Shown one piece after another: positions 1 to 6,476 of a DNA stretch of 15,746 nucleotides; positions within the stretch are counted from its first letter, which is position 1; each line of letters starts with the position of its first letter. This DNA comes from Prevotella sp. UBA2756 (GTDB lineage Bacteria; Bacteroidota; Bacteroidia; Bacteroidales; Bacteroidaceae), in the NCBI GenBank assembly GCA_002353205.1, contig DEJE01000063.1, positions 1-15,746 on the forward strand, in the 5' to 3' direction. A program made the position numbers and the translations under genes. The notes below the pieces were generated by a model. That model searched no databases. It had not been told where the DNA came from and was given only the letters and a program-made list of their open reading frames with translations.

Positions 1-138
1 CTGCCAAATCTTTCGCTTCATTTTTCTTTTGTCGCCCTTACCGGGGCGATGGTCTTCTCCACCAGATGCTGTAGTTTTTCTTTTCATCTGCACCTTCCTC
101 ATCATCATTTAGCTTCGTTTTATTCTGTCCATGCGAGC

Positions 139-314
139 AATCAAGGTTGCCATGACATCTGTCTGGCTTAGCCGTTCCGCCCGCATTGATTTGCCAAATA
201 AATGATTTTGCGGAGCAATTTAATTTGTTTTCCTGCGCAATCTAATTTGTTTTGGTATGCAGTTTCAATTATTTTGTCGTGCAATATCATTCATAATGGT
301 CTGCAACTGAATCA
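139..314. repeat. Degenerate 22-bp periodic array, left block
   Basis: A GC dinucleotide recurs at exactly 22-bp steps at 149, 171, 193, 215, 237, 259, 281 and 303. From 215 on, the units share a wider pattern: a T-rich stretch about 6-9 bases before the GC, then GCAAT or a near variant, then an AT-rich tail ending in AAT or CAT. The three outermost units (149, 171, 193) read GCC instead of GCA and are more diverged. The 22-bp step is about two helical turns and is not a multiple of three, so it is not a protein-coding repeat. Multiple binding sites for one DNA-binding protein (transposase, replication initiator or regulator) would fit. The function is unknown and the binding protein is not in the window. 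Confidence 0.7.
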
Positions 315-351
315 GGATTTCAAATGAACCCGGGCTCAATTGCAGACCATT
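295..351. repeat. 12-bp perfect inverted repeat at the centre of the periodic array
   Basis: The arm at 295-306 (aatggtctgcaa) is perfectly inverted at 340-351, with a 33-nt spacer. Each arm overlaps the innermost unit of one block, and the centre (323) is the point where the 22-bp phase breaks. Comparing the full 22-bp units around 303 and 342 in opposite orientation gives about 16 identical positions. No T-run follows on either strand, so a simple terminator is not indicated. Confidence 0.75.
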
Positions 352-463
352 GATGGCTGGATTGCAAAACAATTCGTGCTAAAATGCAAGACTTCGCTCG
401 CCGAATGGCAGATTCACCAGCATGTGTTGGCAACTCTGGTGCTTCGGATTGGCAACGCGCCAA
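332..463. repeat. Degenerate 22-bp periodic array, right block
   Basis: GC followed by A recurs at exactly 22-bp steps at 342, 364, 386, 408, 430 and 452, with the near-constant core TTGCA or TGGCA. The step from the left block is 39 bp, so the phase breaks once. Read on the opposite strand, the cores run TGCAAT, TGCAAT, TGCATT, then TGCCAT, TGCCAA, TGCCAA. This repeats the GCA-to-GCC change seen moving outward in the left block, so the two blocks look like mirror images around base 323. The block ends 30 bp before the stop codon of the minus-strand gene at 493. Nothing in it looks coding. Confidence 0.6.
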
Positions 464-492
464 CGCCATGTCACTCGGCATTATCGCTGCAC

Positions 493-1326
493 CTACTCGG
501 CAGGAACGCTTGAAGGAGCGGGCGTAGCAGGTGCCGGAGCTGCGACAGGCTGGTCTTCGAGCGGTTTCTCCACGGAGTGCATCTGCGGTGCAACGGGCTC
601 CGATTCGGTGGTCGCAGCTTCCTGTTCCTCGGTCTGCGGCCGCCTGCGCCATGTTCGCTTCACTGAGTCGGTAGGCTCAGTGGTCTTTTTCACTGCGGGA
701 ATCTTGTAGGGCAGCAGGTTCAGGCTGTGGGTGTTGAGTTTGTAGCCCACCGTCTCGTAGTCTTCCTCACCCTTCCCCGTTCGCATGCTGACGGCTTTGA
801 TGATAATGAACTTCTCCTCGCTGTCGAGTTCGGCATCGATGATGCCCGAGATGTCGTCGCGATCGTTGTAGTAGACGGTGGCATCGGCATCCATCTCGCG
901 GGGATCCACCTCGTCGAGCATCTTGCTCACGGCATTGAACTTCATTAGGTGCCCTCCGCAGAGGTAGTAGATGCAGTGGCGGTCGTCGTTGAATCGGGCG
1001 ATGACCTTCGAGCCCTGTGGCATGACGGCTGCGAAGCTGTCGATGACCTCGGTTACACCCAGCGCCTGCTGGAAGCCGAGAATGGGCTTCTTGCTCAGAC
1101 ATCCGGCAATGCCTCCGGCAAGTATACACACTGCAATGATAGCTCCACAGATGATGCTGGTGCGCTTGTGATTTTTGAAAACGACCTTGAAAAGGCCGTT
1201 CACGTCGGCCATCTTGGCAGCAAGGGGGTTAACAGGCTTAGGACTGAATCCTGTTTTCCGTCCGCACCACGGACAGACCTCCAGATGTTCGTCGATTTCT
1301 TCTTCACACGTTGGACAACGTCTCAT
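493..1326 (-). CDS. Zinc-ribbon single-pass membrane protein, function unknown
   Basis: The 277-residue protein begins with a four-cysteine zinc ribbon (C4, C7, C18, C21: CPTC and CPWC pairs). A basic linker follows, then one hydrophobic segment at about 56-77, a soluble region of about 170 residues with no motif I recognise, and a low-complexity Ala/Pro-rich tail over the last 30 residues. This is the layout of small zinc-ribbon proteins anchored in the inner membrane, with the zinc finger probably cytoplasmic and the bulk outside. An in-frame ATG at 1416 would add 30 residues, but it lies upstream of the promoter -7 element at 1374-1381. I therefore chose the ATG at 1326, directly before the CPTC motif. 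The gene stands alone and divergent from the peroxidase gene. The family role is unknown. Confidence 0.8.
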   Translation of the reverse strand: MRRCPTCEEEIDEHLEVCPWCGRKTGFSPKPVNPLAAKMADVNGLFKVVFKNHKRTSIICGAIIAVCILAGGIAGCLSKKPILGFQQALGVTEVIDSFAAVMPQGSKVIARFNDDRHCIYYLCGGHLMKFNAVSKMLDEVDPREMDADATVYYNDRDDISGIIDAELDSEEKFIIIKAVSMRTGKGEEDYETVGYKLNTHSLNLLPYKIPAVKKTTEPTDSVKRTWRRRPQTEEQEAATTESEPVAPQMHSVEKPLEDQPVAAPAPATPAPSSVPAE

Positions 1327-1373
1327 AGCGAAAAAATGATATGATAAATGGCTTTCTAATATGATTTCGCGTG

Positions 1374-1381
1374 CAAAATTA
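1374..1381 (-). promoter_or_regulatory. Bacteroidota -7 element for the zinc-ribbon gene
   Basis: On the minus strand this reads TAATTTTG, matching TAnnTTTG. It lies 47 bp upstream of the chosen ATG. No good TTTG is seen 19-21 bp further upstream, so only the -7 half is supported. Confidence 0.5.
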
Positions 1382-1463
1382 TGAAAAAAATCGCTAAAAG
1401 CATCATCTTTGTTCATAAATCATCAGTTTTTCAGTAACTTTGGCTTCGCCGAACTTACTTTTC

Positions 1464-1493
1464 GTAACTTTGCGATAAAAATCGCGAAGTTAC
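1464..1493. promoter_or_regulatory. Inverted repeat containing a TAACTTTG motif, upstream of the peroxidase gene
   Basis: Arms 1464-1476 (gtaactttgcgat) and 1481-1493 (atcgcgaagttac) pair over 13 positions, with one T-G mismatch and an AAAA loop. The left arm contains TAACTTTG, a -7-type element. The same octamer occurs at 1435-1442 and again at 1548-1555 in the better-supported promoter. The palindrome could be an operator or an RNA hairpin from an upstream start. Confidence 0.45.
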
Positions 1494-1524
1494 TCCGTCT
1501 CGGCAATAAAAACAAACAATTTTT

Positions 1525-1555
1525 TTTGTATTACTCTCGACTTTTCGTAACTTTG
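1525..1555 (+). promoter_or_regulatory. Promoter of the peroxidase/DUF4424 operon (TTTG-N19-TAACTTTG)
   Basis: TTTG at 1525-1528 is separated by 19 bp from TAACTTTG at 1548-1555. This is the Bacteroidota housekeeping consensus with ideal spacing. Transcription would start near 1562, giving a leader of nearly 60 nt before the ATG at 1620. Confidence 0.8.
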
Positions 1556-1619
1556 CAACAAAAAGGGACTCTTTATTGAAAAGACTCATTTAGAAAACTC
1601 AGATTAAAAAGGAATAAAG

Positions 1620-2273
1620 ATGAAAAAACTGTTTCTTACGTTTGCCCTTGTCACGGCTTGCATGCTGTCGATATCGGCACAGAGTGTCTACGACTATCAG
1701 GTGAAGGATGATCTCGGCCACGACGTGAGCCTCGGCGACTACAAAGGGAAGGTGCTTCTCATTGTGAACACCGCCACGCGTTGCGGTTTCACTCCGCAAT
1801 ACAAGGAACTGGAAGAGCTGTACGAGAAGTACCGCGACCAAGGTTTCGTGATTCTCGATTTTCCATGCAACCAGTTCGGGCAGCAGGCTCCGGGTTCCAT
1901 TCGCGAGATCCATCAGTTTTGCACGGCCAACTTCAATATCGAGTTCCCGCAGTTCGACAAGATTGAGGTGAACGGAGCCAACGAGCACCCGCTGTACACC
2001 TTCCTGAAGCAGAGCAAGGGCTTCGCAGGCTTCAACCTCGACGACAAGATCGGCAAGTTGCTCGACGATCGCTTCCGCCAGCAGGATCCCGACTATGCCA
2101 AGAATCCTGACATCAAGTGGAACTTCACCAAGTTTCTTGTCGGCAAGGACGGCAAGGTGGTGAAGCGCTTCGAGCCAACAGCCACGGCACAGGACATGGA
2201 TGCCGACATCAAAGCCCTGCTAGGGAAGGGTTGCTGCAAGGGCGAAGGGAAGTCGTGCTGCAAGAAAGAGTGA
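1620..2273 (+). CDS. Exported glutathione-peroxidase-family thiol peroxidase
   Basis: A GPx-family enzyme that reduces hydrogen peroxide or organic hydroperoxides; Cys-type bacterial members usually take electrons from thioredoxin rather than glutathione. The peroxidatic Cys is C55 in TRCGFTPQY, and the Gln of the FPCNQFG box is Q85. The Trp-Asn pair is W167-N168 in WNFTKFLVG. C101 in QFCTANF is placed as expected for the resolving Cys. Residues 1-21 look like a signal peptide cut after SAQ. VTAC at 11-14 resembles a lipobox but the hydrophobic stretch before it is short, so lipidation is uncertain. At 217 residues it is longer than the usual 160-180, owing to the signal and an unusual Cys/Lys/Gly tail (CCKGEGKSCC). 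It is the first gene of a probable operon with the gene 39 bp downstream. Confidence 0.93.
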   Translation: MKKLFLTFALVTACMLSISAQSVYDYQVKDDLGHDVSLGDYKGKVLLIVNTATRCGFTPQYKELEELYEKYRDQGFVILDFPCNQFGQQAPGSIREIHQFCTANFNIEFPQFDKIEVNGANEHPLYTFLKQSKGFAGFNLDDKIGKLLDDRFRQQDPDYAKNPDIKWNFTKFLVGKDGKVVKRFEPTATAQDMDADIKALLGKGCCKGEGKSCCKKE

Positions 2274-2312
2274 GAGAATATTTCGATTGATTGACGATAA
2301 AAAGAATATGAA

Positions 2313-3428
2313 ATGATGAAAAAGACTTTGTTAATGATTGGCTGTCTGCTGGCTCTCACTGCGCAGGCCAACGACGGCGTGTACTATCTGAACGGCAACC
2401 AACTGGTTCCACTCACAGAGACCGACATCAGCATCGCCAAGGAGGTGCTGACCATCAGCATCGGCGACGATGGCTATGCCAGTGTTGACGTGCAGTACGA
2501 GCTGATGAACAACGGCAAGGCGAAGACGGTGCAGATGGGCTTTGAGGCCAATGCTCCCTACAACGACAACGCCGGCCTGAACAAAGACGGGCGCCACCCC
2601 TATATCAGCGACTTCACCGTGACGATGAACGGATCGGCGCTGAACTACAGCAACGCCGTGGTGGCTGCCGACTACGAGGGAACGGACTTCGAACGGCTCG
2701 ACTTGAACCGATGGAAAGTGGCCGACGACCTGGAATGGCACCTGATGAGAGAGGAAGGTACCGACAGCATCGTGCCCTTCGCTTACGCCTACTTCTTCGA
2801 AGCACCTTTCAAGGAAGGCCTGAACACGGTGCACCACACCTACCGATACCTCATGTCGTATGGCGTGGGGCGAGCCTTCGAGATTCCCTACTGGCTGAAG
2901 CCGGCCATGAGATGGGCCAACCACCAGATAGACGACTTCACCCTGCGCATCAAGGCCGAGAACACCGCCAAGCATTTCTGCATGGAAGATTCGCTCTTCC
3001 AGGGCGAACCGTTCCGCGTGACCGAAGGTATGGGCAAGGTGAGGAAGACCCTGCGCTTCGGCGACGTGGAGATGGTGGAGGTGTCGCTGCGCAACGGTAC
3101 GGTGGAATGGCACGGACGGAACTTCGTCCCCCGTTCGAACATCTCGATTCAGGCAGCCGAGATTCTCTACTCGTTCAGCGACGACATGAAGGTGGGAGCC
3201 TTCTACGACCGCAGCGACCGCTTCACGCTGTGGCCCATTGAGCCGAAGCGTTCCGACAGGCGCATCCTTCGCAACCTGCCCTTTGCCCACCGAGGCTACG
3301 TGTTCAGGAGCAAGGACCTGCAGAAATACTTCAGCCAGTTCTGGTGGTACATGCCCGATGCGGGCTACCAGCCTTCGACCGACGACTTCACGCCGCGCGA
3401 AAAGAAACTGATTACGGAGTATAAATGA
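2313..3428 (+). CDS. DUF4424 domain protein with C-terminal YARHG domain
   Basis: An exported protein of 371 residues. The signal peptide is cleaved near residue 19 (TAQA|ND). The mature N-terminus (NDGVYYLNGNQLVPLTETDI, then KEVLTISI and a V-x-V-x-Y-E strand) matches the start of DUF4424 proteins, which are beta-rich envelope proteins of unknown function. Residues of about 313-352 (RNLPFAHRGYVFRSKDLQKY, then WWYMP) match the YARHG domain, a short extracellular module. The start is one of two adjacent ATGs at 2313 and 2316. The gene follows the peroxidase by 39 bp with no terminator between, so the two are probably co-transcribed. A link to envelope stress is plausible but unproven. Confidence 0.85.
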   Translation: MMKKTLLMIGCLLALTAQANDGVYYLNGNQLVPLTETDISIAKEVLTISIGDDGYASVDVQYELMNNGKAKTVQMGFEANAPYNDNAGLNKDGRHPYISDFTVTMNGSALNYSNAVVAADYEGTDFERLDLNRWKVADDLEWHLMREEGTDSIVPFAYAYFFEAPFKEGLNTVHHTYRYLMSYGVGRAFEIPYWLKPAMRWANHQIDDFTLRIKAENTAKHFCMEDSLFQGEPFRVTEGMGKVRKTLRFGDVEMVEVSLRNGTVEWHGRNFVPRSNISIQAAEILYSFSDDMKVGAFYDRSDRFTLWPIEPKRSDRRILRNLPFAHRGYVFRSKDLQKYFSQFWWYMPDAGYQPSTDDFTPREKKLITEYK

Positions 3429-3430
3429 AA

Positions 3431-3466
3431 AAGCCCTGGGCCTTCAACGAGAAGAGCCCAGGGTTT
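3431..3466. terminator. Bidirectional terminator between convergent genes
   Basis: The stem 3431-3441 pairs with 3456-3466 around the core ccctgggc/gcccaggg, with a 14-nt loop. On the minus strand the stem is followed by CTTTTTC, a good U-tract for the CE15 gene. On the plus strand the tail is TTTCGTTT, weaker but usable for the DUF4424 gene, whose stop codon is 3 bp before the stem. Confidence 0.82.
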
Positions 3467-3524
3467 CGTTTATAAGAAGGAGGATGCCTTCACGTTTCTT
3501 CCCAGGAACGAGAAAGCCAACGGA

Positions 3525-6194
3525 TTATCTCACCATGACCTTTCGCACGCGCACCTGACCATTGGCAAGCGTCTCGCGCACGATGTTGATGCCCTTCGAC
3601 AGGTGGCCGACGGGCTGTCCGGCCACGTTGTACAACTGAGTGCCGACAACCGTTCCGCCGATGCCATCGTCCACGATGTCATCTATCGCCGTCGGGTCGA
3701 TTTCGAGCACGTCGCGCTTGATGCGGTTGAAGTGTATCGACGATGTTGCCTCGGCCGTATATTGCAGGGCGAGGAAGGAATAGTCGCTGAACACGTCGAA
3801 CGTGTACTCGTTGCCCGAAGCCACGACTGGTGCAGTCTGCACATCCTGTCCGATGACGGTGACCATCTGGAAATCGGCGGGAATGGGGGCATCGGTGTAG
3901 AACGTATAGCGATGATAGGTGCCTGGCGACACGCTGCCACTGTAGGAGCCCACGTATGCATACTGCTGTGTGAAGTTGACCGTGCCCTCGTAGACGGGTT
4001 CCGAGCCGAACGGCGTGATGACAGCAGGATTCCAACCGCTGGCTACGAGTCCACTTGTGTGCTCCTCCGTACCGTCGGCCTTATAAAGGACGACATCGTT
4101 GACGATGGTCTCCACGGTGTTGTCGGTCATATTCTGCAGGGCGAACTGCACAACCACGGGGTCTTCCTCGAGGTCGGCGGGGTTGAAAGCGCCCTCGAGC
4201 ACGGTTTGGTCGGCAGCAAACGGATAGTAGTGTCCGCCATAGACATCGGCCTGCGCCTGATTGCGGATGAACATCTGCAGCCGACCGTCGGCCCCGGGAG
4301 CCTGTCCGAGCTCGATGCGATACTTCGTGTAGTCGTTGATGCTGAAGGGTGCGCCCCACAATTTCACGTCGCCCCAGTTGCCGGGGAGGGCGACGGTAGC
4401 AGGCAGACCGTTGGCACTGGTCGGTTTCCCTTCGATCTCGGCTCCATAGTCGACCTTGATTTCAAGGTCCTCGCTCGTCGGCGCGAACTCCGTGAGATAG
4501 ACGTCACGCGTGACAGAGACGATTTCCATGGGATTGAGGGCTGTGGAACTCTTGCGCTGAACAGCCAGATACCAGTAGCTCTGCGTCAGCTCGAACTTGA
4601 TTTCTGTGGCACCGACCTGAATTTGCGGATAGGTCTCGCCGATGGGTTCGCCAAACTCGTCCTTATAACCCAACTTCCACTGGATGCCGTCGGGTGCAGG
4701 CTGCGCCAGCTTCACGGTGATAATGTGCTTCGTACCTTCTGTTACGTCGGCTCCCCATGCACGTCCGCCCACTTCGCCCCATTGTCCGAAGAAGTTGGCC
4801 GTGCCGCTATAGACGTTACCATCCTTGGCAGCATCGCCACTCACCGAGCAAGCCCAGTTGCCGACGAGGGGGAGGAACGTCTCCGTGCCGGGTTCTGGCC
4901 CGTGATAGACGACGGGCTCTGCCGGGAACTCTTCAGGCTCGCGCACCCCCCACCAGCCAGTCCACCAGTCGAGGTCGATTCCGGAATAAGCAGCAGGAGC
5001 GATGCGCACGTTGGTCTCGACATCTTTGCCGAGCAGATACTTGTCGATGAACGCTTCCACCTCGGGATACTGCACCTGCGGAAGCTGGCAGTGACCATGT
5101 CCGGCAACGATGGAGAAGCCCACACGGTCGGCGATGCCGAACTGCTCCCACACTTTCGTGGCGGCACTCATCGACACATAGCCCGAAGGATCGGCCAGCC
5201 ACGTGTAGTCGGGATTGCCGAGCATGAGAAGGGCTCGCGGACAGATCATAGCCGCCAGTTCGTGGTGGTCGTGCGGAAGGAACGACACGTTCTTGCCGCT
5301 ATAGTTGTCGCGCAGACTCTGCTTGAACCAGTTGTAGTCGGTGTTGTCGAGGCCTTCCACCGACTCGGCATTAGGCTGAGCATTGATCCAACGGCTGTAG
5401 CGCCAGGCGGCAGCACCTCCTCCGCCAGGCTCCTGAGCGATGGTCAACGCTACGCGCTCGTCGAAGGCGCCGCAGAAGAGAGCCATCTTGCCGGCGTAGG
5501 AGCATCCTGTCACGCCGATGTGCTCGGTGTCTATCTTCGTCACCTCGGGTCCCAGCTGCTGCAGACCGTCGATGAGTCGGCTCAGTCCCCACGCCCACTC
5601 GCTGTAGGCTCCGTTGTCTTTCAACTCGGGATAAAGCCGGTCGAACTCGTAGTTGCCGCGTCCGGCAGGACTTCCGAACTGACTGTAATTGTTCACCTGA
5701 CTCTCCGAGTAGGTCATCGTGGCGATGGGGCGCGAGCTGAAGATATCGCTCGGCAGCGAAATGCCGCTCGTGCCAATCATCAGAGCGTAGGGAGCCTCGC
5801 CCACCGTGGGGTAGTTGATGGTGGCACTCAGGTTGAGCGTTTCGCCGTTGACGGTGACAGCCACCTTCAGCGTATTCCTTTCCATCGACGCGACCACCGC
5901 CGAGGGGTCGACAACGGGTTTCGTCCCAATCTCGTAGTGCTGAATCTCTTTGGCTATCTCGCCGCGACGCTTCGCCCAGTCGGCAAAATCGGTCACGCGG
6001 CCACTCCCGTCAGACCACTCGAAGGGGTCGGTCAGTGGGTCCACCTTCTTGGCCTGATCCTTCGAGGGCAGCACGGGATTGGCATCGGCTCCCGTATTCT
6101 CCACGCTATAGACCAATGGAGGGATGCCAGTCTGAGCTGTCACGGCCATACCAGCCGACAGCGCGAACAGCATAGTTGTAAATAGTCTTTTCAT
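3525..6194 (-). CDS. CE15 glucuronoyl-esterase-like protein, multidomain, type IX secreted
   Basis: CE15 enzymes hydrolyse the ester between lignin alcohols and 4-O-methyl-glucuronic acid on xylan. Residues 1-21 are a signal peptide (VTAQ|TG). The alpha/beta-hydrolase domain spans about 30-400. It has nucleophile S232 in GVTGCSYAGK, acid E255 in IAQEPGGGG and the catalytic His at H366 or H368 in AGHGHCQLP; PDYTWLADPSG is also family-typical. Classical members have GCSRxGK at the nucleophile, whereas here Arg is replaced by Tyr233. After the catalytic domain come about 430 residues of beta-rich sequence, probably three modules (roughly 430-560, 565-705, 706-832). These may be carbohydrate-binding but match nothing I recognise. 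Residues 833-889 (LYNVAGQPV, KGINIV, RKVMVR end) are a type IX secretion C-terminal sorting domain, placing the enzyme at or beyond the cell surface. It stands alone, without SusC/SusD neighbours. Confidence 0.9.
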   Translation of the reverse strand: MKRLFTTMLFALSAGMAVTAQTGIPPLVYSVENTGADANPVLPSKDQAKKVDPLTDPFEWSDGSGRVTDFADWAKRRGEIAKEIQHYEIGTKPVVDPSAVVASMERNTLKVAVTVNGETLNLSATINYPTVGEAPYALMIGTSGISLPSDIFSSRPIATMTYSESQVNNYSQFGSPAGRGNYEFDRLYPELKDNGAYSEWAWGLSRLIDGLQQLGPEVTKIDTEHIGVTGCSYAGKMALFCGAFDERVALTIAQEPGGGGAAAWRYSRWINAQPNAESVEGLDNTDYNWFKQSLRDNYSGKNVSFLPHDHHELAAMICPRALLMLGNPDYTWLADPSGYVSMSAATKVWEQFGIADRVGFSIVAGHGHCQLPQVQYPEVEAFIDKYLLGKDVETNVRIAPAAYSGIDLDWWTGWWGVREPEEFPAEPVVYHGPEPGTETFLPLVGNWACSVSGDAAKDGNVYSGTANFFGQWGEVGGRAWGADVTEGTKHIITVKLAQPAPDGIQWKLGYKDEFGEPIGETYPQIQVGATEIKFELTQSYWYLAVQRKSSTALNPMEIVSVTRDVYLTEFAPTSEDLEIKVDYGAEIEGKPTSANGLPATVALPGNWGDVKLWGAPFSINDYTKYRIELGQAPGADGRLQMFIRNQAQADVYGGHYYPFAADQTVLEGAFNPADLEEDPVVVQFALQNMTDNTVETIVNDVVLYKADGTEEHTSGLVASGWNPAVITPFGSEPVYEGTVNFTQQYAYVGSYSGSVSPGTYHRYTFYTDAPIPADFQMVTVIGQDVQTAPVVASGNEYTFDVFSDYSFLALQYTAEATSSIHFNRIKRDVLEIDPTAIDDIVDDGIGGTVVGTQLYNVAGQPVGHLSKGINIVRETLANGQVRVRKVMVR

Positions 6195-6252
6195 TTTGTT
6201 GATAAGTTAGTTAATAATAATTAGTTAGGAAACATTGTTTTCATTGATGCCG

Positions 6253-6260
6253 CAAAATTA
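6253..6260 (-). promoter_or_regulatory. -7 element for the CE15 gene
   Basis: The minus strand reads TAATTTTG, 58 bp upstream of the ATG at 6194. The leader is AT-rich with repeated TTA/TAA words. No clear TTTG is found at the -33 spacing. Confidence 0.5.
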
Positions 6261-6395
6261 GGATTTTATTTGCTTCCGCGCATCTTTTATTTTACCAAAT
6301 ACATTAGTTTTCGTTTCATGGTCTTTCTGTGTGGTTCCCGTCCTTTCTAAGGCGTGTGAAAAGAGACAAACAGACATTTCAATGAAAAAACAACA

Positions 6396-6426
6396 AACCC
6401 CAAAAGCATTTCCAGCCTTTGGGGTT
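6396..6426 (-). terminator. Terminator of the WG-repeat gene
   Basis: The arms aaccccaaa (6396-6404) and tttggggtt (6418-6426) form a perfect 9-bp stem. On the minus strand it is followed by TTGTTGTTTTTT, a U-rich tract. It lies about 50 bp after the stop at 6477. Confidence 0.8.
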
Positions 6427-6476
6427 CGTCTTGCAATGTGAGGAACACAGTGCTCAGAAGGAGCATGAAAGCGTCC

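Noticed and set aside
32..49. TCGCCC/GGGCGA hairpin near the left edge
   Set aside because: Six-bp stem without a U-tract on either strand; not enough to call a terminator.
109..186. A 25-codon minus-strand frame at the left edge
   Set aside because: It is short, has no clear start signal and overlaps the outer units of the 22-bp periodic array, so it is more likely non-coding.
139..463. CRISPR array as an explanation of the periodic units
   Set aside because: There is no conserved direct repeat of 25 bp or more and no unique spacers. The units are contiguous and only the core is shared.
1630..1665. Lipoprotein signal on the peroxidase (VTAC at residues 11-14)
   Set aside because: The hydrophobic stretch before the Cys is short and a normal signal-peptidase I site (SAQ) follows a few residues later. 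Kept as an open alternative, not called.
3603..6185. An 860-codon open frame antisense to the CE15 gene
   Set aside because: It is a shadow of codon bias in the real gene. Its translation is His/Val/Arg-rich without domain character, while the opposite strand has a signal peptide, catalytic motifs and a sorting domain.
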